Made by a program: the position numbers and the translations under genes. Of a stretch of 30,356 nt of DNA, positions 1 through 6,323 are shown one piece after another (position 1 is the first letter of the stretch; each line of letters begins with the position of its first letter). This stretch comes from a bacterium. GTDB lineage: Bacteria; Vulcanimicrobiota; Xenobia; Xenobiales; Xenobiaceae. The notes beneath the pieces were generated by a model, which worked only from the letters and a program-made list of their open reading frames with translations, had not been told where the DNA came from and did not search any database. Location of the stretch: NCBI GenBank assembly GCA_022839105.1, contig JALHDH010000023.1:1-30356 (forward strand). The letters run 5' to 3'.

Positions 1-600
1 GCACTCGACCATGTTCAGGTTGTGGCGGGTGCCGGCCACCACCAGGTTCATCTGGCTCTCGGCCATCTGGCTCTCGGTGGGGTTGATCAGGAACTCGCCG
101 TCCACGTAGCCCACCCGGACCCCGGCCACGGGGCCGTCAAAGGGGATGTCCGAGAGGCTCAGGGCCGCGCCGGCGCCCGTCAGGGCCAGCACGTCGGGGT
201 TGTTCTCGCCGTCCACCGAGGTGCACAGTCCCACGATGTGGACGTCGTTGCGGAATCCCTCGGGGAAGAGCGGGCGGCAGGGGCGGTCGATCAGGCGGCT
301 GGTCAGGATGGTCCTCTCGGGAGGACGGCCCTCGCGCTTGATCCAGCCACCCGGGATCTTTCCGGCGGCGTACATCCTCTCCTCGTAGTCCACGGTGAGA
401 GGGAAGAAATCGATGCCTTCGCGGGGGGAGGCGTTGGCGCTGGCGGTCACCAGGACCACGGTCTCTCCGACCGTGACCACCACCGAGCCGCCGGCCTGCT
501 TGGCCACCTCGCCCGTCTCCAGGCGCATGATCTGGCCGCCGATTTCGCGTTCGACGACGTGCTTTTCCACGTTCTGGAGGGCTTCAGTCAACAGGCTCAT
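1..600 (-). CDS. pnp: Polyribonucleotide nucleotidyltransferase (PNPase), N-terminal part
   Basis: The first 200 codons of PNPase, the phosphate-dependent 3'-to-5' exoribonuclease that degrades mRNA. The gene runs off the left edge, so the second RNase PH core, KH and S1 domains are outside the window. The visible part is the first RNase PH domain and contains the family signature segments VDYEERMYAAGKIPGG, KREGRP, LTSRLIDRP and RPLFPEGF (about residues 70-115). The ATG start at 600 follows an AGGAG Shine-Dalgarno nine bases upstream. It lies downstream of rpsO on the same strand, the order found in many bacteria, and the 220-base gap between them holds a long hairpin. Recognition is by protein sequence and synteny. 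Confidence 0.97.
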   Translation of the reverse strand, partial: MSLLTEALQNVEKHVVEREIGGQIMRLETGEVAKQAGGSVVVTVGETVVLVTASANASPREGIDFFPLTVDYEERMYAAGKIPGGWIKREGRPPERTILTSRLIDRPCRPLFPEGFRNDVHIVGLCTSVDGENNPDVLALTGAGAALSLSDIPFDGPVAGVRVGYVDGEFLINPTESQMAESQMNLVVAGTRHNLNMVEC

Positions 601-727
601 CCAGTTGTTCTCCTTTGTCTTGCTTCTTCTCTTTTTGTTCAACTCTTTTGGGTTTTCGGGTTCCCGGCGGGGCTCGACCCGTCTGGGGAGCCGCTCGGGG
701 AACCGGGGCCCCGGATAAATGCGAGAA

Positions 728-771
728 GGAGTGGAAGGACGGGAAGCGCGGGCTTCCCATCCCTCCACCCC
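728..771 (-). promoter_or_regulatory. Long hairpin in the rpsO-pnp intergenic RNA (likely processing or attenuation site)
   Basis: Two 20-base arms (728-747 and 752-771) flank a 4-base loop. In the minus-strand transcript every position pairs, three of them as G-U wobbles; on the plus strand those three are A/C mismatches. The structure therefore belongs to the rpsO-pnp mRNA. It is not followed by a U tract, so a simple rho-independent terminator is unlikely. In Escherichia coli the pnp leader contains an RNase III-cleaved stem used in PNPase autoregulation, and rpsO is followed by an attenuator. This hairpin lies where such an element would be expected; the specific role is inference. Confidence 0.7.
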
Positions 772-820
772 GATCAACCGGCCATTCGGAATCCCGTCCC
801 GGCTGGCTGGTCCACCGGAA

Positions 821-1078
821 CTACCGGCGCAGGCCGAGGCTCTCGATCAGCTTGCGGTAGCGGGTGATCTCGGACTTCTGCAGGTAGTTCAGAAGCCGGC
901 GCCGCTGACCGACCAGCATCAGCAGGCCTCGCCGCGTGTGGTGGTCCTTCTTGTGGACCTTCACGTGCTCGGTGAGGTGGTTGATCCGCTCGGTCAGCAG
1001 GGCCACCTGCACCTCGGGCGAGCCGGTGTCGGTCTCGTGCATCTTGTACTTGGCGATGATGTCTTGCTTGGGGGTCAT
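821..1078 (-). CDS. rpsO: 30S ribosomal protein S15
   Basis: An 85-residue protein matching ribosomal protein S15 over its full length (E. coli S15 is about 88-89 residues). S15 binds the central domain of 16S rRNA (helices 20-22) early in 30S assembly. Recognisable segments are DTGSPEVQVALLTERI, LTEHVKVHKKDHHTRRGL, LVGQRRRLLNYL and YRKLIESLGLRR, with the conserved His/Asp/His/Arg cluster around residues 42-50. The ATG at 1078 is preceded by GGAGGAACCCG. It is the first gene of the rpsO-pnp unit, with a promoter at 1197-1225 and a structured leader between them. Confidence 0.98.
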   Translation of the reverse strand: MTPKQDIIAKYKMHETDTGSPEVQVALLTERINHLTEHVKVHKKDHHTRRGLLMLVGQRRRLLNYLQKSEITRYRKLIESLGLRR

Positions 1079-1092
1079 CGGGTTCCTCCATC

Positions 1093-1132
1093 GCCCCTCT
1101 CATGGGGCTGCGCCGAGCACGGGGCCCGGCGC
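1093..1132 (-). promoter_or_regulatory. rpsO leader with two adjacent hairpins (candidate S15 autoregulatory site)
   Basis: In the minus-strand transcript two stems lie just upstream of the rpsO Shine-Dalgarno. The first has 9-base arms 1124-1132 and 1110-1118 with a 5-base loop and one G-U pair next to a G-C pair. The second has 5-base arms 1104-1108 and 1093-1097. The G-U position of the larger stem is an A/C mismatch on the plus strand, so the fold favours the rpsO mRNA. S15 represses its own synthesis through leader structures in several bacteria, and a G-U/G-C minor-groove motif is one of its known recognition features. That this leader binds S15 is inference. Confidence 0.5.
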
Positions 1133-1196
1133 CATGTTCGCCTGCCGCCGCGCTCGGGTGGGAGGACACCTCAAGCCCAGCCACAGGTCGGGGCCG

Positions 1197-1225
1197 ATCA
1201 TATCACGGGCCCTGGCCGGTGTAAA
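1197..1225 (-). promoter_or_regulatory. Sigma70-type promoter of rpsO-pnp
   Basis: Reading the minus strand, TTTACA (1220-1225) is separated by exactly 17 bases from TATGAT (1197-1202), each one base from consensus. Transcription would start near 1190, giving a leader of about 110 bases before rpsO. No other promoter in the window has two boxes this close to consensus, which suits a ribosomal protein operon. Confidence 0.8.
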
Positions 1226-1228
1226 CCG

Positions 1229-1252
1229 ACCTGCCGCGTCGCCGCGTCAGGT
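1229..1252 (-). terminator. Hairpin between the glycosyltransferase gene and the rpsO promoter
   Basis: On the minus strand, ACCTG and CAGGT close an inner CGCG/CGCG stem across one mismatch, with a GCGA (GNRA-type) tetraloop. It lies 22 bases after the stop of the upstream glycosyltransferase gene and just before the -35 box of rpsO, so it could end that transcript. Only three T residues follow, so it is a weak terminator candidate. Confidence 0.35.
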
Positions 1253-1274
1253 GCCAGGCGAGGGCTTTCGGGAC

Positions 1275-3137
1275 TCAACGGGTCGGCTGGCCTTCCGGGA
1301 GCGCGGGCGTCCCGTCCGCGGGGCGGGGAGAAGGGCGAGGGCTGGATGGATCCGGTTCCAGCAGCTCGACGACGGTCGACTGGCCGAAACGGAAGGTCTT
1401 CAGGGTCCTGAGGCCCTTTGGAAAGGACATCTCCTGGCGGGCCCGATCCAGCAGTTCCTGGCGGGTGATGGGGCCTTCGATCTGGTTGCGGACCCGGTCC
1501 TCTTCAAGCGCATCCGGATGGCGGTAGACCAGCAGGTAGTTGTGGACCTGCCCTGGTGAGGGGAGGGGCTCGTTCCCCCAATCGTGACCCAACTCCCAGA
1601 GTCGGAGGCCGTGCCCTTCCAGCCTGGCGTAGAAGACCAGGGAGCGGGCCTGGAAGTTGGCGGTCTCGGTCGGAGAGGCTGCCACGAAGACCGTGGTCTG
1701 CGCCTCGGTCTGGTTCCAGGTCATGCGTTCCAGCAAGGCCTCGACAGGGTAGGCCCCGGTGAGAGGGGGAAACGGCAGAGGGGGGAGCCATGGCGGCTGC
1801 ACCAGGCTCATCTGGCGCCGATCGTTCAAGGAGGGCCACTTCCCGAGCGCCGTCCCCAGGTGGCAGGTGGCCTGGAAAATCCCCACGGCCACCGCCACGC
1901 TCAGGACCGTCGCCGCGAACCCGGGGGCTCCTCGCAGGGCCATCATGCCGAGGGCCACAAGAGCTGGCAGATTGGGCATCAGGTAGCGGGGATCATGGGG
2001 AATCAGGGCGGCGAAGAGCGTGCTCAGGGCCAGGCTGCCGAGAAGCTGCAGCGTGATCGGACGGGTCTCGCGCCGGATCAGCCCCAGGAGCGGACCCAGC
2101 GGCCACCAGGGCGCTGAAAGATAGAGCCAGAGGGCCTGCTCGCGCAGGTTGAGCCCCAGGGTCCGGATCAGCTCCACCTGGACGCCGGCCTGATAGGTGA
2201 TCTTGTCGAGCACCAGGCCCTGGCTGCAGGCATAATAAGGGGCAGCCAGGGCCAAGGCCGGGATCAGGGCTTCGGCCGCATTCACCAGGGCCGAGCCCGA
2301 GCCCAGGTCCCGGCGGAGTCGGACGATCCCCAGCGCGCAGCCCAGGAGGGCCAGGGCCCAGACGGCCAGCAGGCCCTCGGGGCGCAAGGGAAAGCACAAG
2401 AGCGCGATTTGGGCCAGGAGCAGGGCCAGCGCCAGCATCCCCAGGGCGATCTCGGAGTCCCCCGGGCGACGAGCGCGGAAGGCCGCGCAGACGGCGGCGC
2501 CCAGCGGCACAGCCAGGAAGACCAGGAAGGTCCACTTGGTCAGCATTCCCAACCCCAGGGCCACCCCCCAGGCGCGGGAATAGCGAAGGTCCTGGAAGGA
2601 ATGGCTGGCCAGCAGGGTCCAGGTTCCGAAGGCCACCAGGGCGGTCAGGGCCAGATCCAGGAAGAGCATTCGAGAGTGGTCCAGGACCACCGGAGCCGTG
2701 CAGGTCATGACCGCCGCCAGCAGGCCGGCCATCCGCCCCGCCAGCAGTCGCCCCAGGCCGTACATGGAAACGGCCAGCAACAGGAGGAAGGGGGCCATCC
2801 CCAGGACCAGGGCCAGGGCCGAGCGTCCCAGCGCGATCCATCCCAGCTCGCCCACCTGGTAGGCCAGAGGCGGGTAGTGACCCTGGTAGTTGAAGAAGCG
2901 GACAAGGGATCGGGTCGACCGGGGTCCTGGAGAGTCGTCGAGGCTCTCGTGGAAGACCAGGGAGTGCCAGGCGTGGGTGTTGGCGTCCGAGTGGGGAGGG
3001 GCGGCGTTCCGGGCAGCCCAGGTCAGGTTGGCCCAGCTCGTCAGGCCGGCCAGGGCCAGGATCAGGACCAGGTCCACCAGGGGGATGCCGAAGACCAGCA
3101 CCTGGGAACAGGTCTGTCCGGGGGTCTTCTCCTTCAC
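1275..3137 (-). CDS. GT-C-type membrane glycosyltransferase (PMT/ArnT-like)
   Basis: A 620-residue multi-pass membrane protein resembling GT-C enzymes, which transfer sugars from polyprenyl-phosphate donors on the outer face of the inner membrane. After a first TM helix (about residues 15-35) comes a loop with an acidic residue in HSDANTH (about residue 51), where GT-C enzymes carry their catalytic Asp. The segment NYQGHYPPLAYQ resembles the PPL loop of PMT-type enzymes, and LTKWTFLVFL is also typical. About ten further hydrophobic helices and a soluble C-terminal domain of about 170 residues follow. The start is GTG at 3137 with only a G-rich stretch upstream, so it may be off by some codons. 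The acceptor is unknown. It resembles the gene at 17859-19643, probably a paralogue. Confidence 0.8.
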   Translation of the reverse strand: MKEKTPGQTCSQVLVFGIPLVDLVLILALAGLTSWANLTWAARNAAPPHSDANTHAWHSLVFHESLDDSPGPRSTRSLVRFFNYQGHYPPLAYQVGELGWIALGRSALALVLGMAPFLLLLAVSMYGLGRLLAGRMAGLLAAVMTCTAPVVLDHSRMLFLDLALTALVAFGTWTLLASHSFQDLRYSRAWGVALGLGMLTKWTFLVFLAVPLGAAVCAAFRARRPGDSEIALGMLALALLLAQIALLCFPLRPEGLLAVWALALLGCALGIVRLRRDLGSGSALVNAAEALIPALALAAPYYACSQGLVLDKITYQAGVQVELIRTLGLNLREQALWLYLSAPWWPLGPLLGLIRRETRPITLQLLGSLALSTLFAALIPHDPRYLMPNLPALVALGMMALRGAPGFAATVLSVAVAVGIFQATCHLGTALGKWPSLNDRRQMSLVQPPWLPPLPFPPLTGAYPVEALLERMTWNQTEAQTTVFVAASPTETANFQARSLVFYARLEGHGLRLWELGHDWGNEPLPSPGQVHNYLLVYRHPDALEEDRVRNQIEGPITRQELLDRARQEMSFPKGLRTLKTFRFGQSTVVELLEPDPSSPRPSPRPADGTPALPEGQPTR

Positions 3138-3268
3138 GGGCAGCCCAGGCCCCCATCCCAGTCGGGGGATGAAGCAGCCCCGGCGGAGGGCATCGGGAGG
3201 GTTCGGGTCGGAAGCCCTGGATCTGTGCTTCTGCGCATGCGGGGTTCAGGGCCCCGGCTTGTCTCGGC

Positions 3269-3293
3269 ACCTGTCCAGGTTTCGAAAAACCTG
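3269..3293. repeat. Nested inverted repeats in a divergent intergenic region
   Basis: The region 3138-3411 separates two divergent genes. Within it ACCTG-TC-CAGGT (3269-3280) overlaps a perfect inverted repeat with arms CAGGTTT (3276-3282) and AAACCTG (3287-3293) around CGAA. The half-site CAGGT/ACCTG thus occurs three times in 25 bases. This could be an operator for a dimeric regulator of either flanking gene, or an RNA hairpin with a UUCG loop if read on the minus strand. There is no T tract, so a terminator is less likely. Confidence 0.45.
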
Positions 3294-3338
3294 TTCATCA
3301 TCTGTTTACAACGGCAACATGCTGTTAAGTCTTGGAGG

Positions 3339-3367
3339 TTGTCTCGGGCAATCCTGGCTTCTAGGAT
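3339..3367 (+). promoter_or_regulatory. Possible promoter of the small gene at 3412
   Basis: TTGTCT (3339-3344), 17 bases, then TAGGAT (3362-3367). Each hexamer matches the sigma70 consensus at four of six positions. Spacing and location fit a start near 3374, about 38 bases before the ATG. Confidence 0.35.
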
Positions 3368-3411
3368 GAGGACAAGCCCCGGATTCTCCGAGTCCGGGTG
3401 AGGAGTGTACG

Positions 3412-3768
3412 ATGAAGGACCCATTCGAATTCGGGAAGATCGAGAAGCTTGGCGCCGGCCAGGGGGCTCCGCATGCTGCGCCGCTCTCCGCTTCGGGAGG
3501 ATCGGCCCGGTCTGCCGAGGCTACCGCGCCGAAAGCCGCTTCCCAGCAGGACCACGTCATGTTGTCCGACGAGGTCGAGGGCCCGGAAGGCTCCGGCTTC
3601 GGCGGGGCGGTGAACTTTGGCGCCTGGAGCGCCCAGGGGCAGGCTCTCGAAGCCGGCTCGTCGGGGCTGCAGCCCGGTGCGGTGTACGGCCCGGACGGGG
3701 TCTCGGGTCTGGAACCCGGCATGCAGGCCGGAGGAGTGCATAAGGCCTCCGAACCTCTGGACCTTTAA
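3412..3768 (+). CDS. Small hypothetical protein, Gly/Ala/Ser-rich
   Basis: A 118-residue protein that I do not recognise. The N-terminus (MKDPFEFGKIEKLG) is charged. The rest is low-complexity, rich in Gly, Ala, Ser, Pro and Gln, with no hydrophobic segment, signal peptide or cysteines, so it is probably cytoplasmic and largely disordered. Support for a real gene comes from a GGTGAGGAG Shine-Dalgarno six bases before the ATG, GC-rich third codon positions, a possible promoter upstream and a terminator-like hairpin 35 bases after the stop. Overlapping open frames on the other strand lack such signals. Confidence 0.6.
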   Translation: MKDPFEFGKIEKLGAGQGAPHAAPLSASGGSARSAEATAPKAASQQDHVMLSDEVEGPEGSGFGGAVNFGAWSAQGQALEAGSSGLQPGAVYGPDGVSGLEPGMQAGGVHKASEPLDL

Positions 3769-3802
3769 GAGGAAGCCTCGGGATTCAGGTTCGGTTCCAG
3801 GT

Positions 3803-3832
3803 GCTCGGGCCCCAGGCCCGGGCTTCGTCTTT
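3803..3832 (+). terminator. Rho-independent terminator after the small gene
   Basis: A 9-base stem (3803-3811 with 3815-3823, one G-U pair) and a CCA loop are followed by TTCGTCTTT. It lies 35 bases after the stop of the plus-strand gene and just before the convergent minus-strand gene, so it insulates the two. Confidence 0.6.
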
Positions 3833-3845
3833 GTACCGGGAAACC

Positions 3846-4244
3846 TCACGAACCGGAACCGGCCTCGCGAAGTCTCCAGATGAGGGAGTGCTCTGCCATC
3901 AGGCGGCCATCCAGGAAGACCTGGAAGATATAGGCGCCGGGTTCCGGAAAGACGACCTGGTTCACATCCACCTGGACGTGGGTGGACTGGGTGGGATCGT
4001 TCAGGGTGAAGTACATCTCTGGCGACTGGTTGAGCTGCATGGTCTTCGACGAGTTCAGCAGCTTGAGCACCTGGACATGAAAGCCCTTCCCCTGGCTCCA
4101 GGTGGTCAGGACCGAGAAGCGCGGGTGGGTGACCGGGAAGCGATCCGACCAGAGATCCGTGAAAAGACCGTAGCAGGTCAGCTTGCCCTGGCTGCCGGGC
4201 ACGACGGCGTCGCAGAAGTTGAGGCTGCGCAGGACGGGTTCCAA
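3846..4244 (-). CDS. DUF6941-like small protein
   Basis: A 132-residue protein resembling the DUF6941 family, whose function is unknown. The family-like pattern is an N-terminal SLNFCDAVVPGSQGKLTCYG, then PVTHPRFSVLTTW, and a C-terminal FPEPGAYIFQVFLDG, which looks like a compact beta-sandwich. I place the start at TTG 4244 because GAAGGAG lies 11 bases upstream and the family homology begins there. The frame stays open to 4346, but that would overlap the preceding gene and add a basic, unlikely N-terminus. It is 61 bases downstream of the Hsp90-like gene on the same strand, so probably the last gene of that operon. No signal peptide is seen. Confidence 0.7.
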   Translation of the reverse strand: MEPVLRSLNFCDAVVPGSQGKLTCYGLFTDLWSDRFPVTHPRFSVLTTWSQGKGFHVQVLKLLNSSKTMQLNQSPEMYFTLNDPTQSTHVQVDVNQVVFPEPGAYIFQVFLDGRLMAEHSLIWRLREAGSGS

Positions 4245-4305
4245 GGCGTGGCAGGCTCCTTCCGGGTGGGGACGGGTTTTTCTGCGCCTGCGTGCGGGTC
4301 TCCTC

Positions 4306-5883
4306 TCAGCGGTCGGCCAGGGCGGCTTCCACGAGACGGATCTCACCGATCGGGCCCCAATCGTCCTCCAGCATCAGCAGCCGGGCCAGGAGCCAGGCCG
4401 CCAGGTCCGGGTTGCGCTCGGCCAGGTCGAAGTGGCGTCGGAGCAGGAGGTGGTCGAGGTTCAGGACCAGGGTCCCCGGCGTCCGGGTCAACTCCAGGCG
4501 TGTCACCCGGGCCTGCACCCGGAACAGGGTTCCGGGGTCCTCTTGAAGCAGGAAGAAGGGTTCTCGGGGTCGAGCCGGGCGCTCCTGGAAGCGGGCAGCC
4601 ACGACCCGCCGACAGAGGGCGCCGGCCTGCTTCAGTCGGTGCCCCACCCCTTCGAGCAGGGCCTCGCCGGCTTCGGAGATGTCCGAAATCAGTCGGGGGA
4701 GGATCCAGGTGGTCGAGACCCGGACCAGGCGGGAACGGCCCACCAGCGCGGCGATCAGGCTCCCCCGACCCGGGGCTCGTTCGGGGCCCTCCCATTCCAG
4801 GATCGGGCCGGCCCGGAGGGCCAGTTCCTGGCTGGCGGGCGAGGGGGTGTCGTCCCAGAGGAATTCCTCCAGCCCCCTCGCGGCGGAGCGCAATTCCTGG
4901 ACCGACAGGGGGGGGGCGTGCAGGGCCGGGAAGATCGGTTTGGCCTCCCAGGCCCGGGAAAGCCCGGGAAGGCGGGGGACCAGGGCACCCATCAGTTCGT
5001 CGGGGGCCGAGACTCCGGCCTCTTCGAACAGCTTGTCGCGCAGCGGTCCGTCCACGGCGGCGCGCAACAGGGCCATGGCCTTTTCGTAGTTCTCGTCGTG
5101 CAGCACCTGGTCGCGGGTCAGGGTGTGCTCCAGGTAGCGTGACTTCAACTTGAACTGGATTCCGGGCAGGAACTCCTGGTGGCCTTCCGAGAGGGTCAGG
5201 CCCCGGTTGTAGAAGCCGAAGAAGGGGGAGGCCTCGGAGCTGGGGGCCAGGACGATCTCGGTTCCCGGAACCGACCAGTTCAGGGAGCGGGGCGCTGGCA
5301 ACTCGAAGGGCTGGTTGATCCGGACCCCGTCATAGAGGATGTCGGCATCACAGTGCTTGCACCAGTAGGTGACCGTCTCCTGGCCTCGCTGGCGCATCTT
5401 CTGGAATTCCTCGGCCGTGGCCGGCTTGTAGACCCGGACCGAGGTGCCGTCCACGGGCAGGTCCAGGCGAATCCGCTCGAAGTGATGGTCCGGGTGGAAG
5501 ACGACCCGCCATGACTCGCCGTCCCGACCGGTGTCCACCACGACGCAGGCCGGATCCAGCGCAAAGACCGAGACGAAGCCGATCCCGAACTTGCCGATCT
5601 TGGTCAGGTCCCCTTCCTTTGAGGAGGAGAAGAGCCGCGTCAACTGGGTGTCCAGGATCTCCTGGTTCATCCCCTCCCCGGTGTCCTCCACCGAGAAGAT
5701 CGCCATGCCCTTCTCCCCCTCCCCATCGGGGGGGTGATGCTCGATGCGGACCTCCACCCGGCTGCTCCCTGCGTCCAGCGAGTTCTGGACCAGTTCGCGC
5801 AGGAAGGCATAGGGATCCGTGAACTGGTGGATCAGGGACTTGAGGGTCTCGCCTGCCTCGAAGAGGACGGGAAGGCTGGACAT
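4306..5883 (-). CDS. Hsp90-like GHKL-fold ATPase
   Basis: A 525-residue protein with an N-terminal Hsp90-type ATP-binding domain. Motifs in order: ELVQNSLDA (E30 and N34, the catalytic Glu and Mg-binding Asn positions), VEDTGEGM (D67-M72), SSSKEGDLTK and the Gly-rich lid GKFGIGF (97-103). A middle-domain-like region follows, including KSRYLEHTLTRDQVLHDEN, which resembles the HtpG middle segment. It is shorter than typical HtpG (about 620-630 residues), and I cannot recognise the C-terminal dimerisation domain. A CxxC pair (C175, C178) sits in YWCKHCDAD. The ATG follows GAGGAGCGC. The gene begins 11 bases after a GroES-like gene, so the two are probably co-translated. It is probably a divergent Hsp90-family chaperone; another GHKL role is possible. 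Confidence 0.8.
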   Translation of the reverse strand: MSSLPVLFEAGETLKSLIHQFTDPYAFLRELVQNSLDAGSSRVEVRIEHHPPDGEGEKGMAIFSVEDTGEGMNQEILDTQLTRLFSSSKEGDLTKIGKFGIGFVSVFALDPACVVVDTGRDGESWRVVFHPDHHFERIRLDLPVDGTSVRVYKPATAEEFQKMRQRGQETVTYWCKHCDADILYDGVRINQPFELPAPRSLNWSVPGTEIVLAPSSEASPFFGFYNRGLTLSEGHQEFLPGIQFKLKSRYLEHTLTRDQVLHDENYEKAMALLRAAVDGPLRDKLFEEAGVSAPDELMGALVPRLPGLSRAWEAKPIFPALHAPPLSVQELRSAARGLEEFLWDDTPSPASQELALRAGPILEWEGPERAPGRGSLIAALVGRSRLVRVSTTWILPRLISDISEAGEALLEGVGHRLKQAGALCRRVVAARFQERPARPREPFFLLQEDPGTLFRVQARVTRLELTRTPGTLVLNLDHLLLRRHFDLAERNPDLAAWLLARLLMLEDDWGPIGEIRLVEAALADR

Positions 5884-5894
5884 GCGCTCCTCGC

Positions 5895-6284
5895 TCAGTT
5901 TCCCAGGAGCTTGTCGATCTTGCTCAGGACATCGCTGGGCTCCGGGCGCAGCAGGACCAGGATCGCGCTGTGGGGCACGATCAGCAGGTTCTTGCCCTGC
6001 CAGGTGATCTCGATGGATTGGTTCCTCAGGAAGAAGGCCTGATCGCCCGGCTCGGCCTGCAGGGGGAGATAGCGATTGGCCTGGCGGGGTTGTTTCCAGG
6101 GCTCGGCCTCGGAATACTCGGGATTTGGAACCAGGTAGCCGGGGCCCACCTTCAGGACGCGGCCATTGCGGACCTTGTCCCGCTCGGTGGCCGTGGCCGG
6201 CAGGATCAGTCCCGATTCGGTCTGCTGCTCTCCCTCCAGGGGCTCGATCAGGACTCGGTCTCCGACGACGATCAGTTCAGGCAT
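5895..6284 (-). CDS. Divergent GroES-like co-chaperonin (Cpn10 family)
   Basis: A 129-residue protein whose first half matches Cpn10/GroES: GDRVLIEPLEG, a mobile loop with the hydrophobic ESGLILP (GroES binds GroEL through a similar tripeptide), then RNGRVLKVGPG. The C-terminal core strand GKNLLIVPHSAILVLL is also GroES-like. Compared with the usual 95 residues there is an insertion of roughly 25 residues in the roof region (about residues 48-75) and a short charged C-terminal tail. The ATG at 6284 has AAAGGAA upstream. No groEL lies in the window; the neighbour is an Hsp90-like ATPase. It may serve an unlinked GroEL or a specialised partner. Confidence 0.82.
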   Translation of the reverse strand: MPELIVVGDRVLIEPLEGEQQTESGLILPATATERDKVRNGRVLKVGPGYLVPNPEYSEAEPWKQPRQANRYLPLQAEPGDQAFFLRNQSIEITWQGKNLLIVPHSAILVLLRPEPSDVLSKIDKLLGN

Positions 6285-6323
6285 GGGATTCCTTTCGGCG
6301 CCCGATCGGGTTCCGACCTCCTT

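Noticed and set aside
4245..4346. An upstream extension of the DUF6941-like gene
   Set aside because: It overlaps the end of the Hsp90-like gene, has no family similarity and is highly basic; TTG 4244 follows a good Shine-Dalgarno.
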